Source: Bradyrhizobium sp. CCBAU 051011
GTDB taxonomy: Bacteria > Pseudomonadota > Alphaproteobacteria > Rhizobiales > Xanthobacteraceae
Assembly (NCBI RefSeq): GCF_009930815.1
Contig: NZ_CP022222.1
Coordinates: forward strand, 6,986,501-7,050,500
Reading direction: 5' to 3'
Length of the DNA: 64,000 nt
Shown piece by piece: positions 43,828-52,558 of the stretch. Position 1 is the first letter of the stretch; every line of letters starts with the position of its first letter. The notes under the pieces are model-generated. The model made no database searches, was not told where the DNA came from, and saw only the letters and a program-made list of their open reading frames with translations. The position numbers and the translations under genes were made by a program.

Positions 43828-46800
43828 ATGCAACTCATTCGATCAGACCTCGATTTCATTCTCGCGCAAATTCGTTTCGCCGAAACCGGCGCTCCTTTGG
43901 AGGACCCTTCCCTTCCGTTTGGGCTGCGGACGGTTGACGGCACTGATAACAGCGTAGTGCCGGGCCAGTCGGACTTCGGCGCCGCGGATCGGGTGTTCCC
44001 GCGAATGACCGATCCTGTGTTCCGCGACGCGGATCTCGGGACGTCCTACTCCCAGACCAAAGATACAGTGATCGACGCCCAGCCGCGGATCATCAGCAAT
44101 CTGATTGCCGACCAGAACGCGAGCAGCAATCCAGCGGCCGCCGCAGTCGACAGCGATGGCGACGGGGTTATTCCGAACGTGAACCCTGATGGCGCGGCGC
44201 CGTTCAATCAGTGGTTCACGTTGTTCGGCCAGTTCTTCGACCATGGCCTGGATCTGGTGAACAAGGGCGACAGCGGGACAGTGTTTATCCCGCTGCAGCC
44301 GGACGACCCTCTCTACGTCGAAGGCAGCCCGACCAATTTCATGGTGTTGACGCGTGCGACCAACTTGGCCGGCGCAGACGGGAAGCTAGGGACTTCGGAC
44401 GATGTCCACGAGCACACCAACCAGACGACGCCGTTCATCGACCAGAACCAGACGTACACGTCGCATCCGTCGCACCAGGTTTTTCTGCGCGAGTACGCGC
44501 TTGACGCCAACGGTAATCCGGTGGCTACGGGGCGTCTGCTCGAAGGCGCCGATGGCGGCCTGGCAACATGGGCTGACGTCAAGGCGCAAGCGAAGGCGCT
44601 GCTCGGCATCGACCTGACCGATGCCGATGTGACCAACATTCCCTTGCTGGCAACCGACTCCTACGGGCGCTTCCTGCCCGGAGCCAATGGATACGCCCAA
44701 CTGGTGATGCCCGGCCCTGACGGCATTGCGGGCACGCCCGACGACGTCCTGACAGAAGGCGACCCCGCCAATCCCGTCAGCACCACCGACGCGATCCGTA
44801 CCGGACACGCCTTTCTGAACGACATTGCCCATGATGCCGTTCCGACCGACAAGGTCGCGGACGGCGACACGGAGGTCAGCCTCGCGAACCTTGACGGATC
44901 GGATACGAGCGGCAACTACGACAATGAGCTGCTAGATGCCCACTACATCACCGGCGACGGACGCGGGAATGAGAATATCGGCCTGACCGCTGTTCATCAC
45001 GTTTTCCACGCGGAACACAACCGGCTGATCGGGCACCTGAAGGAGGTGATCCTGGCCGAAGCGGACAATGATCCAGCATTCGTGAGCCAGTGGCTGAAGC
45101 CGGGAGCGAATATATCCGACGGCATCCAGGACAGTGAGTGGAATGGCGAGTACCTATTCCAGGCCAGCCGATTTGCGACCGAGATGCAATACCAGCATCT
45201 TGTCTTCGAGGACTTTGCACGCAGCATCCAGCCGAACATCGATGAATTCGAGGCGCACGACGTCACCATCGATCCCGCGATCGTGGCCGAGTTCGCGCAC
45301 ACGGTCTATCGGTTCGGGCACTCGCTGCTGCGCGAGACTGTCGACCGTATCGATGCCGACGGCAACGTGGTCGACGCCAATGCCGCGGTGGCGGGCGATC
45401 AGCAGCTCAGCCTGATTGACGCCTTCCTCAACCCGCTCGCCTATGCGGAGCGTGGCGCCGACGGCGAGGCTGCAGCGGAGATCGTGCGCGGAGCAACAAG
45501 CGAGGTCGCCAACAGCGTCGACGAATTCGTAACCGATGCGCTGCGCAACAATCTTCTCGGTTTGCCTCTGGATCTTGCGACAATCAACCTCGCGCGCGGC
45601 CGTGACACCGGCGTGGCACCGCTCAACAGTGTCCGCGAGCAGTTCTACGAAAAAACCGGAGATGCCGATCTCAAGCCCTATGCGAGCTGGGCGGAATTCG
45701 GCAGCGGCATCAAGCACCCGGAGTCTCTCGTCAACTTCATTGCAGCGTACGGCGTTCATCCATTGCTCGCTGCTGCCGCCACGGTGGCGGAGAAGCGCGC
45801 CGCTGCCGTCACGATCGTCTATGGGACGGCGGATGACCCGGCCACGGCGGCAGACGAGACCACTGGCCCGGACACTGATTTTCTCAACGGCTCCGGCGCC
45901 TTCGCCGGTGTCGAGACGGGTCTCAATAACGTTGACCTGTGGATCGGCGGCCTGGCGGAGAAGCCGCTGGCGTCGGGCGGGCTGCTGGGCTCGACCTTCA
46001 ACTTCGTGTTCGAGACCCAGATGGAGAATCTGCAGAATGGCGACCGCTTTTACTACCTGTCGCGGCTGGAAGGCACCAATTTCCTGAATCAGCTCGAGGG
46101 CACCTCGTTCTCCGAGCTGGTGATGCGCAACACCGGTACCACTCACCTTCCCTTCGACGTCTTCTCGGCGCCCACCTACACGATCGAAGCCGGCGACCCG
46201 TCAACCCATCCGGTCGACGCTGCCGGAAATACATTGGTGACGACCAACCATGGAGGCAAGCTGAAGTTTCTTGGCGACGATCACGTCGTGATCGGCGGCA
46301 CCGGCCGGACGGACAGGATTCTGTCCGGCGCCGGGGACGATACGCTCTGGGGCGACGGCGGCAACGATGTCCTCGACGGCGCGCTCGGCAACGATGCCGT
46401 GATCGGTGGCGACGGCAACGATCGCCTGGCGGGCGGCGAAGGTGACGACTTCGTCAACGGCGCCGCCGGAAATGACAAGGTATCGGGCGGCGCAGGCTCC
46501 GATCTGCTCGTCGGCCTGGAGGGTCGCGACCGCATCGAGGCCGGCGATGGCGACGACGAGGTCTTCGGGGGCCTCGGCAATGACCAGATCCTTGGCGGCG
46601 CCGGCAACGACGAGCTGCTGGGGAACGAGGGCGATGACTGGATCAAGGGAGGCCAAGGCGACGACCACCTGATCGGCGATAACGGCAATCCGTTCGGCGA
46701 GCCGCTGGCGGACACGGACACGGCCCTGTTCTCGGGCAAGGCAAAGAACTACACGATCACGCATAATGCCGATGGGTCAATCACGGTCACCGACAAGGTC

Positions 46801-47184
46801 GACGCCGACGGCACGGACACGCTGCAGAATATCGAACGCCTGCAATTTGCGGATCGGATGATCTTGGCAGACGGCACGACCACGCCGCACGGTGGCCACG
46901 GCTTTGGATGGTGGGGCGAGTTTCGCGACTCCGTCACCAGCGGTCAGGCGCCTGCGACCGGCACGAGCGCGGGGGCGCCGGCAAGTCAGGGTTCTGCTAC
47001 GGCCCATGCGAACGGCGCGACCGCATCGTCCACCACATCGTCCTTGGCAAGCCACAGCTTTGCGCTGTTGAACCAGTATATGGCCGGCAGCTCCGGCCGG
47101 GTCGATCCCGGTCAGGACGTGGCGGCCGTGCCGAATGGCGCCATCCGCGGTCAGGATTCCTTCCTGACGAGACCGCAGCAATGA
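43828..47184 (+). CDS. Secreted animal-type haem peroxidase with RTX repeats (MopA-like)
   Basis: This 1118-residue protein has a peroxidase-cyclooxygenase domain (residues about 30-800). It carries the distal histidine in LFGQFFDHGLDLV (Gln135, His139), the catalytic pair Arg379 and Glu382 in GRGNENIG next to HAEHNRL, and the proximal histidine in YRFGHSLLRE (His498). The methionine that follows the glutamate in myeloperoxidase is Asn383 here. From about 822 to 955 run calcium-binding GGxGxDxLx nonapeptides, then the DGTDTLQNIERLQFAD module common beside RTX arrays. It has no N-terminal signal peptide, so type I secretion is expected, but no exporter genes are nearby. Relatives include the manganese-oxidising MopA proteins. 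AGGGAGA precedes the ATG. Confidence 0.9.
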   Translation: MQLIRSDLDFILAQIRFAETGAPLEDPSLPFGLRTVDGTDNSVVPGQSDFGAADRVFPRMTDPVFRDADLGTSYSQTKDTVIDAQPRIISNLIADQNASSNPAAAAVDSDGDGVIPNVNPDGAAPFNQWFTLFGQFFDHGLDLVNKGDSGTVFIPLQPDDPLYVEGSPTNFMVLTRATNLAGADGKLGTSDDVHEHTNQTTPFIDQNQTYTSHPSHQVFLREYALDANGNPVATGRLLEGADGGLATWADVKAQAKALLGIDLTDADVTNIPLLATDSYGRFLPGANGYAQLVMPGPDGIAGTPDDVLTEGDPANPVSTTDAIRTGHAFLNDIAHDAVPTDKVADGDTEVSLANLDGSDTSGNYDNELLDAHYITGDGRGNENIGLTAVHHVFHAEHNRLIGHLKEVILAEADNDPAFVSQWLKPGANISDGIQDSEWNGEYLFQASRFATEMQYQHLVFEDFARSIQPNIDEFEAHDVTIDPAIVAEFAHTVYRFGHSLLRETVDRIDADGNVVDANAAVAGDQQLSLIDAFLNPLAYAERGADGEAAAEIVRGATSEVANSVDEFVTDALRNNLLGLPLDLATINLARGRDTGVAPLNSVREQFYEKTGDADLKPYASWAEFGSGIKHPESLVNFIAAYGVHPLLAAAATVAEKRAAAVTIVYGTADDPATAADETTGPDTDFLNGSGAFAGVETGLNNVDLWIGGLAEKPLASGGLLGSTFNFVFETQMENLQNGDRFYYLSRLEGTNFLNQLEGTSFSELVMRNTGTTHLPFDVFSAPTYTIEAGDPSTHPVDAAGNTLVTTNHGGKLKFLGDDHVVIGGTGRTDRILSGAGDDTLWGDGGNDVLDGALGNDAVIGGDGNDRLAGGEGDDFVNGAAGNDKVSGGAGSDLLVGLEGRDRIEAGDGDDEVFGGLGNDQILGGAGNDELLGNEGDDWIKGGQGDDHLIGDNGNPFGEPLADTDTALFSGKAKNYTITHNADGSITVTDKVDADGTDTLQNIERLQFADRMILADGTTTPHGGHGFGWWGEFRDSVTSGQAPATGTSAGAPASQGSATAHANGATASSTTSSLASHSFALLNQYMAGSSGRVDPGQDVAAVPNGAIRGQDSFLTRPQQ
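46291..46690 (+). repeat. RTX nonapeptide repeat region
   Basis: About fourteen glycine-aspartate nonapeptides such as SGAGDDTLW, GDGGNDVLD, GGDGNDRLA, GGEGDDFVN and GGLGNDQIL encode a calcium-binding parallel beta-roll within the peroxidase gene. The DNA is repetitive at the GGCGGC.GGC.ACGA level. Confidence 0.92.
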
Positions 47185-47425
47185 TCGGCTTCCGCACCCG
47201 GGCTCCCGCGCCTGGGTGCGGGCAAGAATCCCGATACGCAGTACCGCAACGACCAGCACTTTCTGACGCTTCTGCAGGTTCCGCCTGTCTCATATCTGCC
47301 GCACCCGCAAAGACGTGACCGGACCTGCCGCACTGTCGGCGCATTCGGTCATTCATGCTCACGGCGCGGCTGAGGGGGGCGCGGCTGATTGCCCTGCTTT
47401 CTCTAACGTAAGAGGAAAACGTACT

Positions 47426-47623
47426 GTGAAGAAGATTGTGATTGCAACGGGTGCGACGCTTGCCCTGGTGACTGCGGCTGGTGCTGCCGACATCCCGCGC
47501 AGACAGCCCGTCTATCAGACGGCCCAGGTCGGCAAGATGCCGATTGGCAAGACCCCCATCGGGAAGACCCCGGTCGGCAAGACGCCTGTCGCGCCGCCGC
47601 GACCCTATGCGTCGCGGTATTGA
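47426..47623 (+). CDS. Small exported peptide with KTP(I/V)G repeats
   Basis: This 65-residue protein has a signal peptide (IVIATGATLALVTAAGAA, then DIPRRQ) and a mature part of about 44 residues carrying GKMPIGKTPIGKTPVGKTPV, four near-identical 5-residue units. The start is GTG 47426, preceded by AAGAGGAAAA. It lies between the haem peroxidase and a predicted papain-fold protein on the same strand, 52 bp from the latter. Function unknown; the lysine-rich repeat could bind a polyanion or be a crosslinking substrate. Confidence 0.6.
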   Translation: MKKIVIATGATLALVTAAGAADIPRRQPVYQTAQVGKMPIGKTPIGKTPVGKTPVAPPRPYASRY

Positions 47624-47675
47624 TTCAGATCCACGTTGATCCTGACCTCTAGCGTCGACAGTCGAAGAGCGAACC

Positions 47676-48377
47676 GTGGCAAACAGGCCGAAGAGATCGG
47701 GACTATGCCTGCTTGCGGGACTCGCTGTCCTGCTCCAGTGCGAAATCCATCCAGCTTCTGCCCGCGAGATTGACATTCTCGCGGGCCTGGAACGTCTCAT
47801 TTCGCCGAAACCGGAAGTCGACAAGCGCGCCGCCAATGCGGATGCGCTTGTTTCCCCTGACGCGTCCATTGAATCGAAACCGGCGCCACAGTCGATCCGA
47901 AAGCCGGCATTGCGATCGGCAAAGGGCCCGTACTACGTCGATTTCAGAGCGCGAACGGCGGCGAGCTGGGGACATGCTTTCGTCTGGTTCGGGAAGACAA
48001 GCGAGCGAGCCGTCGAAGTCGCGGGCCTTACCCCTGCCGGAGACAACGTACCTTATGTGCTCGGTCATCTGATCTGGGTGCCGTCCGAGACCAAGGCGAG
48101 CTATGGCGATCTTGATCCGCAGTACCTGACCGCCAGCTACCGCGTTTACTTGAATGAACCCGACGCAAAACGGGTTTTCGCATACATCAAGAAATTGCAG
48201 GCGAGTTCACCGGTCTGGAACGCCGAAACAACCAATTGCACCGCGTTTATCGGCAGCATCGCGGAATTCATGGGATTGAAAGTTCCCCACCGCTGGCAGC
48301 GTCCCGAGAACTACGTCAACAATCTCAAGGCGATGAATGACGGGCGCCAGATGATCCGCCTGTCGTCAGAGCAATAG
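47676..48377 (+). CDS. Exported protein with circularly permuted papain-like (NlpC/LRAT) features
   Basis: This 233-residue protein has a signal peptide (LCLLAGLAVLLQCEIHPASA), a Pro/Lys-rich linker to about residue 85, then a domain with WGHAFVWFGK (His100) and TTNCTAFIGSIAEFMGL (Cys188). His before Cys, each in a hydrophobic block, is the order of circularly permuted papain-fold enzymes such as LRAT/YiiX-type NlpC/P60 relatives. These act as peptidases, acyltransferases or amidases. The assignment is by motif only. The start is GTG 47676. It follows the small repeat peptide and may share its transcript. Confidence 0.6.
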   Translation: MANRPKRSGLCLLAGLAVLLQCEIHPASAREIDILAGLERLISPKPEVDKRAANADALVSPDASIESKPAPQSIRKPALRSAKGPYYVDFRARTAASWGHAFVWFGKTSERAVEVAGLTPAGDNVPYVLGHLIWVPSETKASYGDLDPQYLTASYRVYLNEPDAKRVFAYIKKLQASSPVWNAETTNCTAFIGSIAEFMGLKVPHRWQRPENYVNNLKAMNDGRQMIRLSSEQ

Positions 48378-48435
48378 CTTGCGTTCGCTACACTTCCCTG
48401 CAGGATGAACTTCGCGTCGCCGGTCGATGGCTCAC

Positions 48436-48470
48436 TTGGATTTAAAGACCAATTGGTCTATATATTAGTA
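48436..48470 (+). promoter_or_regulatory. Promoter and operator of the TetR gene
   Basis: TTGGAT (48436-48441) and TATATA (48459-48464) are spaced by 17 bp, a good sigma-70 pair. Between them sits the perfect palindrome AGACCAATTGGTCT (48446-48459). The ATG follows six bases after the -10 box and no ribosome-binding site is present, so the transcript is probably leaderless. The arms AGAC/GTCT recur at 49129-49142. Confidence 0.7.
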
Positions 48471-49085
48471 ATGAGCCGCCAAACCCCAGTGCAGTTGCCC
48501 CGTGGCCGCCCCCGAAGTTTCGACGTGGAAGCCGCTGTCGAACGCGCGATGGGTGTGTTCTGGTCGCGGGGCTATCACGCCACGGCGCTCCCGGACCTTC
48601 TTCGCGCGACGAAGCTCTCGCGCGGCAGCCTTTACGCCGCTTTCGGCGACAAGCACTCGCTCTTCCTGCGGGCGCTTGATCGCTACATTGCCGATGCGCT
48701 GACACGGATGGATATCGAACTCGACCGCCGCAGGGAGCCGGTCGACGGCCTGCGGGCCTACCTTGCCGGCTACGTCGACCGCACGACCGGTGCCAAAGGT
48801 CGGCGCGGATGCCTGCTGGTGGCGACAGCCATGGAACTGGCTGGCCAGGATGCCGAAGTCGGTCGTCGCGTCGCGAGCTTTTTCAAAGCTATGGAGGCCC
48901 GACTGGTGGATGCGCTTTCCCGTGCGAAGACGGCGGGCAAGCTGGCCGATGGCGTTGAGCCTTCAAGTGCCGCCCGAATTCTCGTCTGTTTCGTCGAGGG
49001 GCTGCGCGTGGTCGGCAAAACGGCGCCGACACGGATCACATCGCAAGCCACCGCCGACGCGCTTCTCGACCGCTTCATCAGGTAA
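48471..49085 (+). CDS. TetR/AcrR family transcriptional regulator
   Basis: This 204-residue protein has an N-terminal helix-turn-helix (GRPRSFDVEAAVERAMGVFW, then LPDLLRATKLSRGSLYAAFG and DKHSLFLRALDRYI) and a ligand-binding C-terminal half (GCLLVATAMELAGQDAEVGR) of the TetR_C type seen in AcrR/YcfQ-like repressors. An operator palindrome overlaps its promoter, and a matching one precedes the EamA gene 73 bp downstream, so it probably represses itself and the exporter. Confidence 0.92.
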   Translation: MSRQTPVQLPRGRPRSFDVEAAVERAMGVFWSRGYHATALPDLLRATKLSRGSLYAAFGDKHSLFLRALDRYIADALTRMDIELDRRREPVDGLRAYLAGYVDRTTGAKGRRGCLLVATAMELAGQDAEVGRRVASFFKAMEARLVDALSRAKTAGKLADGVEPSSAARILVCFVEGLRVVGKTAPTRITSQATADALLDRFIR

Positions 49086-49108
49086 CAGACTATGGGACGC
49101 CTTCCGCG

Positions 49109-49142
49109 ATTGGCGCGCGCCAATATTTAGACTGATCGGTCT
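49109..49142 (+). promoter_or_regulatory. Second TetR operator before the EamA gene
   Basis: AGACTGATCGGTCT (49129-49142) keeps the AGAC(N6)GTCT frame of the site before the TetR gene. It is immediately preceded by a perfect 16-bp palindrome, ATTGGCGCGCGCCAAT (49109-49124), which may be a further protein site or a small hairpin. Confidence 0.6.
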
Positions 49143-49158
49143 TGAAAGGAAAGTTGCC

Positions 49159-50019
49159 ATGTCTGCCATTCAGATCGTCTGCGCGGTGGTTGTCCCCCTG
49201 CTCTGGGGTTATCAGTTCGTGGCCATCAAGGTGGGCGTGACGGAGTTTCCACCGCTCTTCTTCCTCGCACTGCGCTTCCTGGCCATCGCGCTGCTGCTTG
49301 TTCCGTTCGTCAAAAGGCCTGCGCGTCAACAGTTCGGCCCTATCGCAGCTATTTCGATTTTCCTTGGTGGACTGAACTTCGGGCTCTTCTATGTTGGCCT
49401 TGGGCTCGGCTCGGGAAGCATGTCGGCCGTCGCCTATCAACTCGCCACGCCCTTCACCGTCCTGCTGGCCTGGCCGCTGCTCGCGGAGAGGCCGTCTCTC
49501 ACCACGTCCGCCGGCGTGGTGATTGCATTCATAGGCGTGGTCGTGCTGGCAGCGGAGCCTGGCCTGTCGGCAAACGCGCTTCCGCTGCTGCTTGTGGTCG
49601 GGGCAGCCTTCGCATTCGCGGTGTCCAACGTCCTGACGAAACGCTACGGCCCGTTTGATCCCCTGATGTTGATGGGGTGGTCGTCGCTGCTCACGGTGCC
49701 TCAGGTCATGTTGATGTCGTTGCTCCTTGAGCATGGCCAACTGGCGAGCCTTGTCACGGCGGATGAACGTGGTTGGCTGGCCCTCGCCTACACAATTTTC
49801 ATCGGAGGGATTGTCGGGTTTGGCCTTTGGTTCTGGCTAATCGGGCGTTGCTCCATGGGCCGCGTCGCCCCCTTCGGTCTGCTGCTTCCGGTATTCGCCT
49901 TGATTTCGAGCGTGTTGTTCCTTGGCGACCGCATCACGCCAAAGCTGATTGCCGGGGGGCTAATCGCGATATCAGGCGTCGCCATTACACAGGCCAGACC
50001 AAGCGCTCGACCAATTTGA
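49159..50019 (+). CDS. EamA/DMT family transporter
   Basis: This 286-residue membrane protein has ten hydrophobic helices in two EamA repeats: residues about 5-135 and 145-280. It begins IQIVCAVVVPLLWGYQFVAI and has LRFLAIALLLVPF, the EamA-typical helix 3. The second repeat contains FAVSNVLTKRYGPFDPLMLM. DMT proteins export amino acids, metabolites or drugs. Control by the adjacent TetR regulator suggests an exporter of a toxic or signalling compound that is also the TetR ligand. GAAAGGAAAG precedes the ATG. Confidence 0.92.
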   Translation: MSAIQIVCAVVVPLLWGYQFVAIKVGVTEFPPLFFLALRFLAIALLLVPFVKRPARQQFGPIAAISIFLGGLNFGLFYVGLGLGSGSMSAVAYQLATPFTVLLAWPLLAERPSLTTSAGVVIAFIGVVVLAAEPGLSANALPLLLVVGAAFAFAVSNVLTKRYGPFDPLMLMGWSSLLTVPQVMLMSLLLEHGQLASLVTADERGWLALAYTIFIGGIVGFGLWFWLIGRCSMGRVAPFGLLLPVFALISSVLFLGDRITPKLIAGGLIAISGVAITQARPSARPI

Positions 50020-50114
50020 ACCCGGAAGCGCGCCGGGGCGACTTAGGGGTTTGGGCTTGAGCTGATTTCCGCTTTGACCGCCGCCTTCGCCCACGCGCTC
50101 TGGATGGGGATGAG

Positions 50115-52505
50115 ATGCTCTGGCGCTGCTTTTTCCTGGCTCTGGCGTTCCTGCCCGCGCTCGCCCCGCCGGCTCGCGCGGCGGACAAGGCGTGGGAGGA
50201 CTGCGGTCAGACCGCCGATCAGGATCGCAAGATCGCCGGATGCACGACGGTGTTGGCGCGCGGCGCGGCAGAGAGCGAGACCAACCGCGCCAACGCCTAC
50301 GTCAATCGCGGCTATGCCTACTCCAGGCGCGACTACGACCGCGCCATCAGGGATTACGACGAGGCGATCCGCCTCGATCCGAAAGCCGTGCGTGCCTACA
50401 ACGCGCGCGGCCGTGCGTACCACATGAAGGGCGACTACGATTGCGCCATCGCGGATCTGGACGAGGCGATCCGGCTCCATCCACGCTACGCGCTTGCGTA
50501 TGAGGGCCGCGGCAAGATCTACCACAGCAAGGGCGATTACGACTGCGCCATCAGGGATTTCGACGAAGCGATCAGCCTCGATCCGAAATTTGCGGACGCC
50601 TATAGCAATCGCGGCAATGCCTACTCCAGCAAGGGCGACGACGATCGCGCCATCAGGGATCATGATGAGGCAATCCGCCTCGACCCGAATTTTGCGGACG
50701 CCTATTTCAATCGCGGGCTAGCCTACACCAGCAAGCGCGATAACGACCGCGCCATCAAGGATTACAGCGAGGCGCTCCGCCTCGATCCGAAAAATGCGAG
50801 CACCTATTTGCATCGTGGCGGTGCCTGGTTCTTCAAAGGCGATAACGACCGCGCCATCAAGGAGTACGACGAGGCGATCCGGCTCGATCCGAAATATGCG
50901 CTGGCCTATGAGATTCGCGGGCGGGCCTATGAAACCAAGGGAGACCCCGCTCGGGCGAAGAAGGATTACGACGAGGCGGCGCTGATACGGCGGGGTGCGA
51001 AACAAGCCGCGCCAACGCCTCTTGACATCAGCGGGACGGCCTCTTCCGAAAAGGTCGATTACGACCTCGTCCTCAAGGATTTCGACGAGGCAATCCGCCG
51101 CGATCCGAAAGATGCGATAGCCTATTACAGTCGTGGCAGCGCCCACGCCCAAAAGGGCGATCACGACCGCGCCATCCAGGATTTCGACAAGGCAATTCGC
51201 CTCGAGCCAAAAATTCCGTTTGCCTATTTCGAACGCGGCAATGCCCATAAAGGCAAGGGCGATAACGACCGCGCGATCAAGGATTACAGCGAGGCGATCC
51301 GCCTCGACCCGAAATACGCGGCTGCCCACCACAACCGTGGAATTACTTACTTCCACAAAGGCGATAAAGACCGCGCCATGAAGGATCTCGATGAGGCGAT
51401 CCGCCTCGATCCGAAAGATGCGATGACCTATTACAGCCGCGGCAGCGCTTACACCAACATGCGCGATAACGACCGCGCCATCAGGGATTTCGACGAGGCA
51501 ATCCGCCTCGATTCAAAATATGTGGCTGCCTATTACAATCGCGGCAATGCCCACAGGGACAAGGGAAATAACGACCGCGCCATCGACGATTACAGCGAGG
51601 CGATCCGCCTCGACCCGAAATATGTGGTTGCCTATGTCAATCGCGGGGCTGTTTACTCCTACAAGGGCGACAATGATCGCGCCATCCAGGAGTTCGACGC
51701 GGCGATACGACTCGATCCGAAAGATGCGGCGGCTTATTACAATCGCGGCAGCCTCTATTCCAGCAAGGGTGACAGCGACCGCGCTATCAAGGATTTTGAC
51801 GAGGCCATCCGCCTCGATCCGAAATACGTGGTTGCCAACTACAATCGCGGCTACGCCTACTCCAACAAGGGCGATAACGACCGCGCCATCAATGATTACA
51901 GCGAGGCAATCCGCCTCGATCCGAAGAATTCGCGGTCGTATGGCCGTCGCGGCGATGCCTACCGTGGCAAAAGCGATTTCGAACGCGCGGTCAAGGATTA
52001 CGCCAAGGCGATCGAGCTGGTCGGCAAACCGGAGAAGTCGCACTGGAATTACTGGCTCCTTCGCGGCGTGAGCTACGAGCGGCTCGGCAAATGGCCTCAG
52101 GCCGAGGCGGACTTTCTTAAGGCGATGGAGCTCGATCCCGATCAGCCCTCGGTTCTCAATCAGCTCGGCTTCAACTGGGTCGACCGTAATCTCAAGCTGA
52201 AGGAAGGCCTGGCGTTGCTCGAGAAGGCCGTCAAGCTCAAACCGGACGACGGCAATTTGCTCGACAGTCTTGGCTGGGCGCACTACCGGCTCGGCGACTA
52301 TCAGGAGGCGATCAAGCTGATGGAGCGCGCGGCCACTCTCGAACCAAAGAGCAGCGAAACAAGGGACCATCTCGGCGATGCGTACTGGCGGACGGGACGC
52401 CAGGACGAGGCGCGTCAATCCTGGGAGCAGGCATTGTCGCTCAAGCCCGACCCAACTGAGGCGGAGAAGATCAAGGGCAAGATTGCCCGAGGGCTGGAAA
52501 AATAA
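50115..52505 (+). CDS. Exported protein with about 20 TPR repeats
   Basis: This 796-residue protein has a signal peptide (RCFFLALAFLPALAPPARAA). From about residue 55 it is nearly all tetratricopeptide repeats of 34 residues with the local consensus AYYNRGxAYxxKGDNDRAI then xDYxEAIRLDPK. About 16 are close copies; one is interrupted by a spacer (TPLDISGTASSEKVDYDLVL), and the last four are diverged (SVLNQLGFNWVDRNLKLKEG, NLLDSLGWAHYRLGDYQEAI). TPR solenoids are protein-binding scaffolds; the partner is unknown. The central DNA is a chain of similar 102-bp units. Confidence 0.9.
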   Translation: MLWRCFFLALAFLPALAPPARAADKAWEDCGQTADQDRKIAGCTTVLARGAAESETNRANAYVNRGYAYSRRDYDRAIRDYDEAIRLDPKAVRAYNARGRAYHMKGDYDCAIADLDEAIRLHPRYALAYEGRGKIYHSKGDYDCAIRDFDEAISLDPKFADAYSNRGNAYSSKGDDDRAIRDHDEAIRLDPNFADAYFNRGLAYTSKRDNDRAIKDYSEALRLDPKNASTYLHRGGAWFFKGDNDRAIKEYDEAIRLDPKYALAYEIRGRAYETKGDPARAKKDYDEAALIRRGAKQAAPTPLDISGTASSEKVDYDLVLKDFDEAIRRDPKDAIAYYSRGSAHAQKGDHDRAIQDFDKAIRLEPKIPFAYFERGNAHKGKGDNDRAIKDYSEAIRLDPKYAAAHHNRGITYFHKGDKDRAMKDLDEAIRLDPKDAMTYYSRGSAYTNMRDNDRAIRDFDEAIRLDSKYVAAYYNRGNAHRDKGNNDRAIDDYSEAIRLDPKYVVAYVNRGAVYSYKGDNDRAIQEFDAAIRLDPKDAAAYYNRGSLYSSKGDSDRAIKDFDEAIRLDPKYVVANYNRGYAYSNKGDNDRAINDYSEAIRLDPKNSRSYGRRGDAYRGKSDFERAVKDYAKAIELVGKPEKSHWNYWLLRGVSYERLGKWPQAEADFLKAMELDPDQPSVLNQLGFNWVDRNLKLKEGLALLEKAVKLKPDDGNLLDSLGWAHYRLGDYQEAIKLMERAATLEPKSSETRDHLGDAYWRTGRQDEARQSWEQALSLKPDPTEAEKIKGKIARGLEK

Positions 52506-52558
52506 GGCGCCTGGTGGCGCAGTGGCGACACGATGCCGCGTGCGCTAGCTCCGCTGGT

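Noticed and set aside
47187..47226. Hairpin CGCACCC...GGGTGCG after the peroxidase gene as a terminator
   Set aside because: The stem is only about 7 bp and no T-run follows, so it does not meet the Rho-independent pattern.
46908..47318. A 136-codon frame overlapping the peroxidase 3' end
   Set aside because: Out-of-frame shadow of the peroxidase tail with no ribosome-binding site; the peroxidase frame continues to 47184 with a coherent RTX-linked module.
51513..52418. A 301-codon minus-strand frame in the TPR region
   Set aside because: Antisense of near-identical repeat units, which keep stops out of several frames at once. The plus-strand TPR consensus is unambiguous.
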